This document shows positions 36,758 through 48,445 of a DNA stretch of 64,000 bases, piece by piece; position 1 is the stretch's first letter, and each line of letters starts with the position of its first letter. Made by a program: the position numbers and the translations under genes. Source of the DNA: Ptychodera flava. Its lineage: Eukaryota > Hemichordata > Enteropneusta > Ptychoderidae. The stretch is from assembly GCF_041260155.1 (NCBI RefSeq), contig NW_027248378.1, positions 62,001 to 126,000 on the forward strand. Direction: 5' to 3'. Under the pieces are notes generated by a model. The model did no database searches. It was not told the origin of the DNA and was given only the letters and a program-made list of their open reading frames with translations.

Positions 36758-37899
36758 ACTGCCCATTCCAGAGGGGCTTATTAACTTGCTTGAAAATTAC
36801 CCAACGGCTTATGGACAGGGCTTGGAGACAGCCAATAAGCAGCGCTCCAAGCTGTACCACCGCATTGCAGCGATCTTAATTGTAAGTAGTTCTGCTTGGC
36901 AACGCTATGATGTATTGTTCCTTGCTTGGCTGCCAATCAGTAACACCATGCATGTTGGCTGTCATTGACTTTGCTGCTGGCACTCGATCACTTTTGTTGG
37001 AGTAGTTTTTCAAACTGGAACGCCTGATTTTGAATAAAATATTACGCAGATCAACATTTGTTAGCATACCTAGGATTGTCCTCTGCCGTCCATATAAACT
37101 TTCAGATCACCCAATTTTATAAAAACTTATGGGACGTGCCTATACCTTTATTGATTGAGACGTTTGCAGTTGTCAAGATGACAATGTCTCATAAATATGA
37201 CAGTGACCAGTATGTTTTAGCTATGAGTGAAAGTAATCACATAGTAAATTGTAACATATTGATAACTATTTTCCAAACAGTATGGTCACGGACTGAAGGG
37301 AACCTTGGTTTATCCAGAGCAACTGAGGGCTGTGGTTAGGGCAAAATATCCCAGCACCAAGCCGCCCTACAAGGATCCAACTCATGCTGGGGTATGTCTA
37401 TAGTTGATGTTGAGTATTTCTTTTGTATTTGTTTCTGTTTTTGATCAGGTTGGCATTTTAACAAACTGGGAATTTTTCTTCAGAACTATCAGGATTTTGC
37501 CCTTCTTTAAGAATGGACGAATTCAGTTTTGAACATCATAACAATACACAGTTTTCACAAAGATCAGCGAGTTGACAGGGTGTTATGAAGATTGCCAACC
37601 AGCTAAAAGTGCAGGCTGTTATCGACCATACTTATGTTTTGCATGGTTTATAGTAAAATGAGCAATTCACTAATCCAGGATATGCTAAAGATGGACCTGT
37701 AAGTGTAAATTTAAAAAATAGTCACAGGAAATAATTTTGGTAATTATGGCTTTTTCAATTAAAGCTAAGTTGACCATAAATCTTCACTTCATAAGGAATG
37801 CTCTGTGCAGATTTTATTGCATAATTTAATTTTTTGTTGCAGGTTCACAAAGTATCCTACAAGGAGCTGTCAGAGGCAAAATGGCCAAGAAAGAAATAG
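36758..37899 (+). CDS. 3' exons of an unidentified spliced host gene
   Basis: Exons 36758-36881, 37281-37391 and 37843-37899 each have consensus borders (TTCTAG|, ATT|GTAAGT, AAACAG|, GGG|GTATGT, TTGCAG|) and join in one open frame ending at TAG 37897. The peptide includes LPIPEGLINLLENYPTAYGQ, NKQRSKLYHRIAAILI, YGHGLKGTLVYPEQLRAVVR, AKYPSTKPPYKDPTHAG and VHKVSYKELSEAKWPRKK. It is basic at the C-terminus, with no recognised domain. An ATTAAA polyadenylation-like signal lies about 50 bp after the stop. Earlier exons are missing or unrecognised. Exon lengths that are multiples of three in the second and third exons support a real gene. Confidence 0.6.
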
Positions 37900-38422
37900 T
37901 TGATTTTGCATTTATGAATTAAAAAAAGTGTAAAAGCATAAAAATTGTCATTAAAATTGAAAGTGTTTATTCCTGAGTGTTGGTTGAATTATTTTACAAC
38001 AAAAATACATGTACAGTATATACATTAAATAGCATTACATATTGATGATGGTATTAGCCAACTAAGTCAAAAGGATGCAACCAGTTGGAAAGGATAGTTT
38101 AGTACGTCTGATGGAATTGCACTTCAAGGCAAGAAAAAACAGGACTTTCAATTACCAAAGTTCAAAGTCTAAAGTCTTGCTTGGGTCAGTTTACAAATGA
38201 TGCAACTGATCCATGCCATAAAAGTATAATTTTCTTAAAATTAAAGCTATTTTTACATAACTGTCTCAAAAAGAATGGTTAAACATCATTGAAAAGTTGC
38301 ACCTAGGATGCATCACTCTTGTTTATGTCCTGTTCTCTCACCGAATTTACCCAGACTGGGTAGGGGCAGCCAGACAAGAACCAGTGTAGTCTGGGTGACT
38401 GAAACAAAGAATCAGGCAGGCA
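37900..38422. other. 3' UTR/intergenic, no further gene
   Basis: AT-rich; contains the likely 3' UTR of the preceding gene and the 3' flank of the minus-strand transposase-like gene. Confidence 0.4.
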
Positions 38423-39629
38423 TCATTTCCTTAAAGGACATTCTCTGTGATTAATCCTTAAATGGGTGGATGAACCACACCTACACCTTTTCTTTCTCCT
38501 ATTTACATTTGGTCTGGTGTTAGAAACAACAAGAGCACCCTCAACATCAGCCTGATTTTCCCCTTGAACAATACTGTTAGCTTCATCACCCCCCTCCTCC
38601 TCTTCCTCACTTCCATATGTATGTTTGACAGTTTGATTCTTGACCCACTGCTTTCTCTCTTCCTGCTCTAAAACCCTGCCCTGCTTTCTGAGTAGTCTCA
38701 AATCCTTGCCTTTGTGAGGATTTGTACTGAGCATCTGCCATACGTGCTGAATTGGATTTCTCACATGCTTCCTTTATACTTTGTAAAAGAGGGAGAGACA
38801 AACGACTGTAAAGGTCCAGAATCCAGTGATAGGTATTGCCCTTTTTTGAGACAAGATAGGACATATTGGCCTGCAAGAGGCCCAAATTTGTGCTCACAAT
38901 GTAGTGAAGGCGCTCAATGTTGGAATTCTTTGAACGAAATTTTGTCCAAACAGAATGAGAGGACTCGGGGAAATTTGAGTGGCCTTTCCCTATCTCAGGA
39001 TGAATGATTTGCGAAGCCATCTTAGCCCTTTCATTTGTTTCGATTTCGTACAGCAAAGCATGAAACTCACATGATAATGAAGACTTGGACTGGTAATCTG
39101 TACCCTCACATTTTGGTTCAGTTTTATTTTCACATTTGTTGCACGAGCACAAACGCAATGGATGGAAAGTACAATTGCCGCCTTTCCATGAGTGGATATT
39201 TCGACCATGATATTTGCCAAGTTGGAGTACAATTTCTTTATATGTTTGAGGATCCTTTGTGTGGTGGGCTTCAACAATGGCACATGAATGATTAATTCTA
39301 GCTTGTCGAATGAATTTGTCCGACATACACCCACAGTTAGGAAAATGTCTCTTCTGACACGTACATTGAAGCTTTACAATTCCTGGATACTTCTCTTTGT
39401 GACGGGCAATGAATGTTGAGGTTGCAGTCTTCATGGCAGATAGTTTATTTAAGGTAGCGGTAAAGGTTATTTTGGTTCCAAAAGTTCCATGTAATTTAAT
39501 GCCATTTCTATAAAAGTGAGATCCCTTCTTGAGTTGCTCTGTTGACATGTATCCCCTTCGTTTGATTGTTTGATAGTTATCTTCGCTCGAAGAAAAGAAG
39601 CCAAGTTTGTTTTTGAGAGAGTTAATCAC
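38423..39629 (-). pseudogene. C-terminal part of a transposase-like protein, one frameshift
   Basis: A Cys/His-rich protein: CTCQKRHFPNCGC, CSCNKCENKTEPKCEG, CEFHALLYEIETNERAKMA, IIHPEIGKGHSNFPESSH, LHYIVSTNLGLLQANMSYL, then after a frame change near 38700 an acidic stretch and a terminal knuckle CRCGSSTHLRINHRECPL. I recall this combination at the C-terminus of multi-copy transposase-like proteins in cnidarians and other invertebrates, but I cannot name the superfamily. The upstream catalytic half is absent; a CR1-type LINE begins about 150 bp upstream. The 340-codon frame from 39629 is otherwise open. Confidence 0.6.
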
Positions 39630-39782
39630 TGTTGACTGATTATAAAGTGCGCAATCCGGTGTGTGGTGACATAATTAAATAGGCGCTATGAGATTTTACT
39701 TTTGGATATTTTGAGCGCGACTAGTGCTCATTGTGTTAACAGTTAATGCTGTACTACTCAGTCAGCGATTAGTTTGTTTTAG

Positions 39783-42330
39783 GCACTTAGATTACCCGAA
39801 ACCGAACTCTAGTTCATGATATCATTATCTTACACAATCTTGACATTTGGATGCTAACTGAAACCTGGCTAAGTGATGATTGCCGTGATCTTACCTCCTG
39901 CTTATAAAATACAGGAGAAGTCCAGGCAAGGTCGTGGTGCAGGTACAGACATATCTACAAGGATAGTTTTGGTGTTTCAAAAAGAAATCAAACAGCTAAA
40001 CTTGCTTAATCCTTCGGAGCTTTGTCTGTTGAGTTACGTATCAGATCAGATTGTGTTATTGTGCATACCATCTATCGTCCACCTCCATCAAAAAAGAATT
40101 TTGCTCTTTTGCGATGTTTATGGATAAATTTGACTCCTTCCTTCGTGAAATCCAGTTCAATCTATTCATTTTATGCGGTGATTTAATATTCACATGGATG
40201 ACCCATCATCTCCAGAGGGTAAGTGTTTCCTGGATTTAGTTACTTCATTCGACATCGTCCAGCTGGTCAATGGCGCAACACATCACAAAGGCCATACACT
40301 GGACGTGATCATTGCTCGTTCTATCAATGCTGACCTGTTGACATGTGTTTTCCCGATCACTATGCAGTATTCTTCATCATCAATTTAGCGAGACCAACCA
40401 GAGTAAGTCGCAAAGAAATACTGTATGGTCAGATTCAGAAAATAAAACATCGACCGCTTTGTCGGACACAGCATCTACCGATGACCTTTATCACCTTGTG
40501 TCTTAATACACAACGTCCATGAAGAGCATTGTTCGCAAACATGCCCCAATGAAGACCTGTGTTACCAATCATAAATTGAGGTGCTATGGTATAATGACGA
40601 CATCAGGACTGCGGAGCAAGTATGGAGATGATATAAAAAATTAAGGAGAGATTCTGGACTTACGGTACACCGTCAGATGTTTGTGAATCAGCGTGATAAT
40701 GTAAATTCTATGATTGATGATGCAAAAACTAAATTCTACACGGGCATGATTGAGGACAATACCTCTGATTTGAGACGTCTCTTTGTGCCGTATCGAATTT
40801 ATTAGGTTCGGACACTCGTGATGATCCCTTATCGATACAACCCCGTCTGAGAATGTTGAAGCTTTTGCCAAAGTCTTCTCGGATAATATCGAGAAAATTC
40901 AGTTCGGATTCCAGGCCATTGACACTGACGTTATCACTACCTCCGAGTGCTATTGCTTTGATCTGGACATTAAATTGGGCGACTTTGAACCTGCTACGGC
41001 TGATGAGGTGCGTCGCATTGTAATGAACTACCCAAAGAAGTCGAGTTTTATAGACCCATTGCCCACTAAATTGGTCAAAGCCTGTACTTCTAGACTGTTC
41101 CCTGCTTTCCTTATAATTATCACTCTTTCGTTGTCGACAGGGAAATTTCCTGATCTACTGAAACTGGCAATGGTCACTCCAAATCTGAAGAAAGCATCAT
41201 TGGATCAGGATGTTTTAATAATTATTGACCCGTGTCAAATTTATCATTTATATCAAAGATTACAGAGAAAGTCGTTGCAGCCCGATTACAGAGCCATCTG
41301 AATGTCAATAACTTACATGTACCTCATCAATCTGCATATAGAAAATATCATAGTACTGAGACCGCTCTACTCCATGTACATAATGATATTGCTTGTGCCA
41401 TTGGTCAACAGAAAGTTGTTTTACTTGTCATGCTTGATTTGTCGGCAGCCTTCGATATTCTTAGTCATGATCTTTTGTCACACAAACTTCGTTCATTTGG
41501 CATTATTGAAAATGTGCTATCATGGTTTTCTTCGTATCTCTCGAACTGTGATCAATATGTAATTCTCAATGGTGCTGTGTCCGCCACCCGAAAATTGGAA
41601 TTTGGGGTCCCCAAGGGGAGTGTATTCGGCCTCATTTTATTATCGTTATCATTAGCTGAATTGCTCGTTCATCACGGTGTCTCATATCAATTGTATGCGG
41701 GTGTTATGGGGATTTACATCTCGTTTGAGGTTGATGACTTTGGACCCGCCATTGCTAAGATTTCTGAGTGTATCAGGGGTGTGAAGTTTTGGATGTTGAG
41801 TCACTGGTTGAAGATAAATGACAGTAAGACGGAGGTCATCTGCTTTTAACGAAGCATTCTTTTTCCCATCTCGGACCTGTGAATGTTGCAATAGGCGGCT
41901 CCCTCGTGAATTCGGCGCCAGTTGTCAAAATCTTGGTGTTCTTTTTGATAGCCAATTGACGATTGAGAGGCATGTGACATCCACATGCGGGAGTGCATAC
42001 TTCCATTTACGAATACAGCTCGCACCTGTAGATTTCTCCCACGTTTGTCACTTGAAAGACTCATTCATGCTTTCATTTTTTCTAGGTTGGACTATTGTTA
42101 TGCATTTTTTGGGCTTCTTTTATGTTTACTAGGGAAACTATAGCTAGTTCAAAATAGCGCGGTTCGCCTATTGTCTGGCTACCGAAAGTAATGTTCATAT
42201 ATCTCGAGTTTCAAGATCACTTCACTGGCTCCCAATCGAGCGTAGAATAAAATCAAAGTCTTATTAATTGTTTTAAGGCACTTCATGGTCTTGCTAATCC
42301 GTGGACTTATCAAAGGTTGGTCAACATTGG
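39783..42330 (+). mobile_element. degraded CR1-like LINE (endonuclease-RT)
   Basis: Endonuclease remnants: LTETWLSDDCRDLTSC and THHKGHTLDVIIARS. RT remnants: FEPATADEVRRIVMNYPKKS, IDPLPTKLVKACTSRLFPAF, STGKFPDLLKLAMVTPNLKK, then HVPHQSAYRKYHSTETALLH, VMLDLSAAFDILSHDLL, FGVPKGSVFGLIL, a damaged YADD site (LYAGVMGIY) and LSHWLKINDSKTEVI. The C-terminal LHWLPIERRIKFK motif lies near 42215. Multiple frame changes. The longest intact stretch is 41232-41849. An AATAAAG signal near 42490 may mark the 3' end. Confidence 0.8.
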
Positions 42331-42941
42331 AAAGATAGAGATGTAAATAACCTTCCCTATCTTTTGCGATGATGACTAAACCGTAAAATCCCTGATAAGT
42401 TCACAGACTAGCATAATTAGTTCTGTTGACTAATTAATTACAACATGTGTGTATGAAAGATATATGTCCTTGTAATGGGGTGTAAACTAAATAAAGAGTC
42501 ACAGAGGCTAGGTTAGGTTATATAACCAATTATTTTTTTACTCCGATCAGTCAGAGCATGAAGAAAAGGAGGGAAAATAATAGAGAAAACAGTAAGAAAA
42601 ACTCAGTAATAGTTTTTGTGCCGCCTGTGGCAGGGAGAGGTTTCCTCACGATTCTTAGATTTTGACAGAGGTTTTGAATTCCATGTTTTACATCGGAATG
42701 CCTTGGGCTCACCATGGTAGTCAGGTTTCTGACTACATGCAAACACGTACACACGCAATTTGTTGCGGAAAGTTGTGGGCTACGGAACTGCAGCAAGCCC
42801 AGGCCCAGCTGGGTGAGTTTGATCTCAGTTGCCAAATACTATCCGTTTTGAGGATCACTGTGTCGCTGTCAAAATATGTTTTCAAATGGAATGTATTTGT
42901 TTTGCGTATAAACTGCAGATTCTTATTCTATTCCATACCAC
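42331..42941. other. no gene recognised
   Basis: Between the LINE and the double hairpin. Possible LINE 3' UTR up to about 42510; nothing else identified. Confidence 0.4.
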
Positions 42942-43068
42942 GGTCCCTCCACAATTTTGTGGAGGGACCATGTCTGTTCCTAGCCCTGCATACATGTACA
43001 GGTCTGTGTGTTCCAGCGTTATACAGCCTCCACAATAACGCCAGGAACACACAGACCTGTACACAGGG
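42942..43068. repeat. two adjacent strong hairpins
   Basis: Hairpin 1: GGTCCCTCCACAA (42942) with TTGTGGAGGGACC (42957), 13-bp perfect stem and 2-nt loop. Hairpin 2: arm 42995-43022 (TGTACAGGTCTGTGTGTTCC...) with 43035-43063, 28 bp with one bulge, 12-nt loop, extended outward by CCCTG/CAGGG. Hairpin 2 has the size of a microRNA precursor, but a MITE origin is equally possible. Confidence 0.7.
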
Positions 43069-44835
43069 TTCTTCCATACCTTGGATAATGTTCTGGATTT
43101 TCATTATCAATATGCTTGTCAACAAAACCTATATAAAAGCTGATTTTCAGATTGATTCAAGTTCGGACGATTCAATTACTAGCAATAAAAATAAGATAAC
43201 AAATTAATGTCGATAGTTCACTTAACTGCTGTTGTTTGGAAGCTACTTTCTGAAATTTCGTCACATTTTGAGAACCAAGCAAGTAGGTGCAGATAGTGCA
43301 CTCAACATAGTCGCTAAAAAAACTTTAAAGATCACGAACTATACGGTTGGGTCAATTTTATTTTTCCCATTCTCTTCACGAAAGATACCATCTTTTATTT
43401 ATTTTTCCATAGGCAAGATCTGTTATACGGAATTAACAAATGAGATCAAGAAATGATTGTCATGTTTTAGTATACATGGCCAACCATGACAAAACTTCAC
43501 CATGAACTTGTTGAACTGCATGTATTTATTAACTCTCAAGTTATTATTACTATGGGCATTAATCTTGCAGGGTGTATGTCTGACTACTTGGTAGTTGGTT
43601 GCTTTAATACCTGTCACTTCTCTTCATTGTACATATCTATTGGATAAATATAAGCACCAAAGGATGATGCAGGTAAGTTCATATTATTATTTGTAAACCT
43701 TGTTATTTAATACTTTGTCAAATTCTATATCCAAGATTCCTCTCTACAATTATGTATATGTTTATATAGATTAATGAGAGTACATTGTAGACCTGATCCA
43801 AGCATGGACATAATTTTGCATGTCTATGATCTAAGAACGTGAAGGTTTTAACCACCAAAAGTTTCTAAGACTTTATTTGTTTTGACTGCAATGGTCCAAT
43901 CATGTAGTTAATCAGGGTGACATATTTGAATTTTTTAGATGTGCTAGATGTGAACACATGACAACCAGACATCCATTTAGATGTATTTTTAATTTTTTAC
44001 TTTCAAAAGTCAGATTTAAAAAGGATTTGCTAATCATTGATGTGAGGAAGATCCTACAAAATGAATAGAAGAAGCATTTCCATTTGCACCGATTTGTAAG
44101 TAGATTTTGTCATTGTTCATTATATGAATTTACAATTTGAATTATGTTTGTATTAATTTTAAATAAATTCATTTGTAAATAAATTTTCAGTTGTTTGCAT
44201 ACAAACTGATAAATGGGTAATGCATTATGTGGCAGGTAGGATACCTAAATAGATGTAACAAGCATAACTGTAGAATTTCAGTATTCTGATTGTAATCAGT
44301 TACCTGACATACAAAGGGACGTGACACCATCTCATAGAAAAATAAATAATCAAATTTGATTTTAATATTTCTTGGTCATATGCTATAGATGCCAATAATT
44401 ATGAGAAAAGTATAAATACATATTTACTTGATAATTAATTCAGAAATCAGGACCAAGAACAGTTCTCATGTAAAAACATCAATATCATTTTTCTTGTTTC
44501 ATTTTCATTTATTTTTGTAACTGAAATAAGAGCATCTCAAGATTGCAAAGGATAGCCAAATTAATGTGCAAATTTCATAAACCTTATGATGGGCTAAAGA
44601 CTTTTCTGGAAAAATTTCAATTGTATGCCATCATTCAGCTTATTGTAATGATTCACCTAGAAGCATGCAAAACTCATGTGTATTGTACAACAGTCAGTGA
44701 TCCAAGAGTAAATTGCTAATAATTTGATAATAAATTAAAGTACTGCAACATTCTATCTACAAGCTCTCTTCTCTTTTGACAGTATAATACAATAGCACCA
44801 ACATTTCAATGTTTGTGGCTATCGGAAAGGACAAT
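43069..44835. other. AT-rich, no gene recognised
   Basis: No domains, RNA genes or TE ends seen. Confidence 0.45.
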
Positions 44836-45069
44836 TTAATCATCTGGGCTCGCTAATGGTAAAGTGGACTTTCCTTGTAAAATAAAGATACCAGATGATT
44901 TGGTTGGCAAGGTCAACAAAAGGTGAGAAAGTGTTTGGGAAACAGAAGGAATATCTTGATTGACAATGTCAACAGCAATTTCTGGCCCTATGTTTTGTAT
45001 ACTGAGATATGCAAGTATATTTGCTGCATCTGCAACTGATAGATTTCTGCCCTTTTCAGTAACATACAA
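44836..45069 (-). CDS. possible terminal coding exon, unidentified
   Basis: The frame reads YVTEKGRNLSVADAANILAY, LSIQNIGPEIAVDIVNQDIP, SVSQTLSHLLLTLPTKSSGI and ends STLPLASPDD-stop. The helical, hydrophobic-patterned composition looks more like real protein than the surrounding frames. It loosely recalls the C-terminal helical repeat of M1-type aminopeptidases, which I cannot confirm. No clear splice acceptor or neighbouring exon was found. Confidence 0.3.
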   Translation of the reverse strand: MYVTEKGRNLSVADAANILAYLSIQNIGPEIAVDIVNQDIPSVSQTLSHLLLTLPTKSSGIFILQGKSTLPLASPDD

Positions 45070-45694
45070 ATCTTACACCCTGTTTCCTTCTCGTAGTGAT
45101 GTTAGAATGGTATCCATCCAGTTGTGTTGGTAAGTAGTCATGGAGTGTCCGATTGTTTATTTGATGCCAGAATGGGTTGCCTCTTATCAAACAAATCAAT
45201 GTGCATGCATTTCCTCCCATGCGACTGTCAATAGTTGATTGTGATATGACTTCCCTTCAGGGTATAAAAGAAGACTAAGATGTATGTTATAATTGGTAGC
45301 CAAATTGTTACTTTGCTGTTGATTGTGTTCAGCTATGTCATGTTAGAGCTGTGGACATGAAATTCTACCTCTGGTTGTATTTGTATGCCCTGTCTGCATA
45401 CAATGAGTACATTGCTTGTTAGTTTTTTGGTACCGTGTAAGTTTTTGTGTGCAGTGAACTTGTTCTCTTGTTTGTTCTGGTTGTTGAACAGTGGGGTATT
45501 AGTCTACTTGTCTTATGAAGTTTTCATTGAAGTGTGATGAATCATAGTATGTTTTGTATGGTATAGGAAATGTGGGGTCTTCGTCTGTTATGTCACATTC
45601 ATGGGTATTTGATGACTGTGGCTGATGTTTTGTTGGTTGCAGAAGACCTTGGTTAAAATTTCCACAGTTTCTGGACATTTTCTAACAGTAAATA
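45070..45694. other. no gene recognised
   Basis: GT-rich on + around 45300-45600; no domain or TE end identified. Confidence 0.4.
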
Positions 45695-45810
45695 CGGCTA
45701 GTTTTCAAATACGGCTAGTTTTCAATCGGATTCGAACCCACAACACACGGTACCAGCCGTCCAGCGGAGAGGCCACAGAGAGAACCGCTCGGCCAAATGT
45801 CCATTCCCAA
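45695..45810 (-). mobile_element. tRNA-derived SINE-like copy 1
   Basis: On the minus strand, TGGCCGAGCGG (A box of the Ser/Leu tRNA type, 45785-45795) and GGTTCGAATCC (B box, 45728-45738) are correctly spaced, followed by AAAACTAGCCGTATTT. The tail unit TACGGCTAGTTTTCAA is duplicated at 45700-45730. No CCA-ready acceptor stem is evident, so a SINE is more likely than a tRNA gene. Confidence 0.55.
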
Positions 45811-46033
45811 AAAGAGTGGTTCAACAGCCAGCTAAGTTGTTATATCCCCCCGTCTCAGACCGCCCCACATGCTGCAGAGCTCACAAAGCACCCACCCACG
45901 CACGCATGCTCACTATCAAACATCGCACATACAAACTCCATCGAAGCGAAGCAATGAATACATCGCTTTAACTGGGCGGACGATAACCTCGGGCACAACT
46001 CTGTCCACCAGCAGAGCCACCAACCCAGGGTAG

Positions 46034-46130
46034 AAAATACGGCTAGTTTGCAACCGGGTTTGAACCCACACACCAAACACTACTCACCAGAAAGAGAGAG
46101 GCACTCTTGATGACAGCTGTGTCCGCAAGG
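46034..46130 (-). mobile_element. tRNA-derived SINE-like copy 2, degraded A box
   Basis: Shares AATACGGCTAGTTT and the B-box region (GGTTTGAACCCACA on +) with copy 1, 340 bp away in the same orientation. The A box is not recognisable. Confidence 0.45.
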
Positions 46131-46589
46131 CAATACATATCTCTCTGCAGACATGGCATTAGCAACTATACATGAAGGATAATCACATCTTAGACTTTGA
46201 TTTCGAATATTTGCTAGGCCGAAACTGAAACCAAGTGGTAAGCACTAATTCGTTATTTCGACCTGCAAAGTTGGAATTTGGTATTTTAGCCTTGCAGCTG
46301 TAGATTGACCGACAGTTGACTGTCCACAATTCTCAGCAACACTCTTGAATAGCTTGACCAGCTATTCTGTGGTTTTGCCAGCCACCATGGTGTAGTCATG
46401 GGTTGTTGTTCCTCTGCCATACCCATGTAGGAAGTGGAGAGGATAGTCTGTATTAAGTCTGGAAGAGGCAAGACTGTGAGCTGTTTTAGCGATCATATCT
46501 GCTGATGTATGTGGTTGTATGTGAAATATTTTCCAAACTGCGGTCAGAATTTAAAAACTGACATCAAATATTGCGAGTACATATGAGAG
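46131..46589. other. no gene recognised
   Basis: Between the SINE-like copy and the LINE. A short minus frame at 46286-46471 has no domain. Confidence 0.4.
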
Positions 46590-48445
46590 ATCGAATCGTC
46601 CGCACGGTACAATCGCAAACGCTTCTGGGGGTTTGTCGCTACTAAATCAAAGTCCGGCTCTATTCCAAAGTTAATGAAACACTCTGATACTGTGTACGAC
46701 TAGCTAGTTTTAATTGCTGAAGGTGTTAATGCATCTTTTGAATAAGGTTTTAGCAAATGTGATGATCCACACTTACCTGACATAATTTCAATTAATGACA
46801 TCCTCAGTAATATTTATGCATGTTATGATAACGTATTGACATTTCTACTGATGTCACAAAGCATGTGGATTTTGTTAACATATCAGGTGTAATTATAAAA
46901 CAATGTGGAGAGGAACTGGTATTTCCTCTGACTTATATTTTTAATAAATCTCTCAGATCTGGAATTTTTCCACAGTTTTTTAAACGTAGTAATGTAGTAC
47001 AAATTTTTAAAAGAGAAACAAGCAGGATATAAAAAAATACAGCCTGTTTCACTGTTACCTTTATTCAGTAAGGTTTGTGAGAAGATAGTTTTTAAATGTT
47101 TGTATTGTCATGGCGTAAATGTAATTTCAGATGATCAACATGGTTTGTTCTCGTCACTTATGCAGATTTTATTTCAACTGCATTCAACATCAAATTACAA
47201 TCTGATTCAATTTCTATTGACTTCAGCATAGCTTTTGATTCAATATCACATAAAGTACTAATTCATAAACTCTCTTCCTTCGGTTTCACCGGACATTGTA
47301 TTCAGTGGCTTGAGTCATATTTGTCTTATCGCTCTCAGAGAACTGTTGTTGAAGGACGTTATTCGGAATGGTGTCCAGTTTATCCGGTTTACCTCAGGGG
47401 TCCATAATTGACCCTTTTATTTATCTTGTACATTAATGATTTGTCACAATGTGCTCAGTCTTCGAATGCAATATTTTATATGCTGATGATTCAAAGCTCT
47501 ATAAAACAATCAAGTCAATTTCTGACTGCGCTTTGTTGCAGGATGATTTGGACAGGGTTACTTGTTGGTGCTCAGCATGGAAGCTGAAGCTGAATGTTGA
47601 GAAATGTTGTTGCATTACATTTTCGGGTAAACTAAGAAGTTTTCTTTTAATTATTCTATTGATACAGTACCGATTGCACGATGTCCATCTATAAAGGACT
47701 CGGGAGTCATTTTTAGTAGCTCTATGGACTTCTCTGAGCATATCAATAATGCAGTTAAGAAAGCAATGCGTAACCTTGGCTCTTTAAAGCGTTATTGTAA
47801 AGATTTCAGTGATGTTAAATCTTTAAAGACTCTGTATATTGCCCTGGTACGCAGCTGCCTCGAATACTGTTCTATTATCTGGAATCCGTGGCAGCAGAAT
47901 GTTGTTGATAAGGTTGAAGGTGTTCAAAAGAAATGTATTAAGTACTTGTATTTTAAACTGAAAATGCGTTACTGTTGATCAGAATACACAGAATTATGCA
48001 ATTTTTTTAATTTGCCTCTTCTATACAATCGTAGGAAGGTTTCTGATCTTAGCTTCCTGTACAAATGTGTTCATTCTGTGGTAAACTGTTCCTATTTAAC
48101 TCAAATCACACTGAACATTCAACGTAGTCTCCAGGTAAACCTACCATTTCTCGTACTCTTTTTCAGAATCAATGTACGTAAATACTCCTTTTTGCCACGT
48201 GCTTTAAGCACTTATAACGATATTGCAAAACTGCGCTCGAGTATTGAAATTTTAACAGATTTAGTCTTTTTAAAACAAGTGTGAGGAATTATTTTTATTC
48301 AGGATTTGTATGTTCTTTGTTATTTTCCTTTGCGTAAAATTTGTGTTTGTCTGTTCTTTATGTATTTTTTACGTTTTGAGGAGCCTGTAATTGGGAATTG
48401 ACTCCTGTTGGTTATCCGAATAAATAAATCAATAAATAAAATAAA
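46590..48445 (+). mobile_element. degraded CR1/Jockey-group LINE (RT region and 3' tail)
   Basis: RT remnants in order: RFWGFVATKSKSGSIP near 46610, IQPVSLLPLFSKVCEKIVFK near 47040-47095, IDFSIAFDSISHKVLIHKL near 47220, then an intact C motif CNILYADDSKLYKT (47460), WCSAWKLKLNVEKC, INNAVKKAMRNLGSLKRYC, LYIALVRSCLEYCSIIWNP, and the terminal NVRKYSFLPRALSTYNDI. It ends with AATAAATAAATC-type repeats near 48420. Several frame changes; 5'-truncated (no endonuclease seen). Confidence 0.8.

Noticed and set aside
41302..41562. Hydrophobic frame overlapping the CR1 RT
   Set aside because: Out-of-frame shadow of the RT, which has recognisable motifs in the other frame.
45722..45805. Functional tRNA-Ser/Leu gene on the minus strand
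   Set aside because: A and B boxes fit, but acceptor and anticodon stems do not pair convincingly and a second degraded copy shares the tail, so a SINE is favoured.
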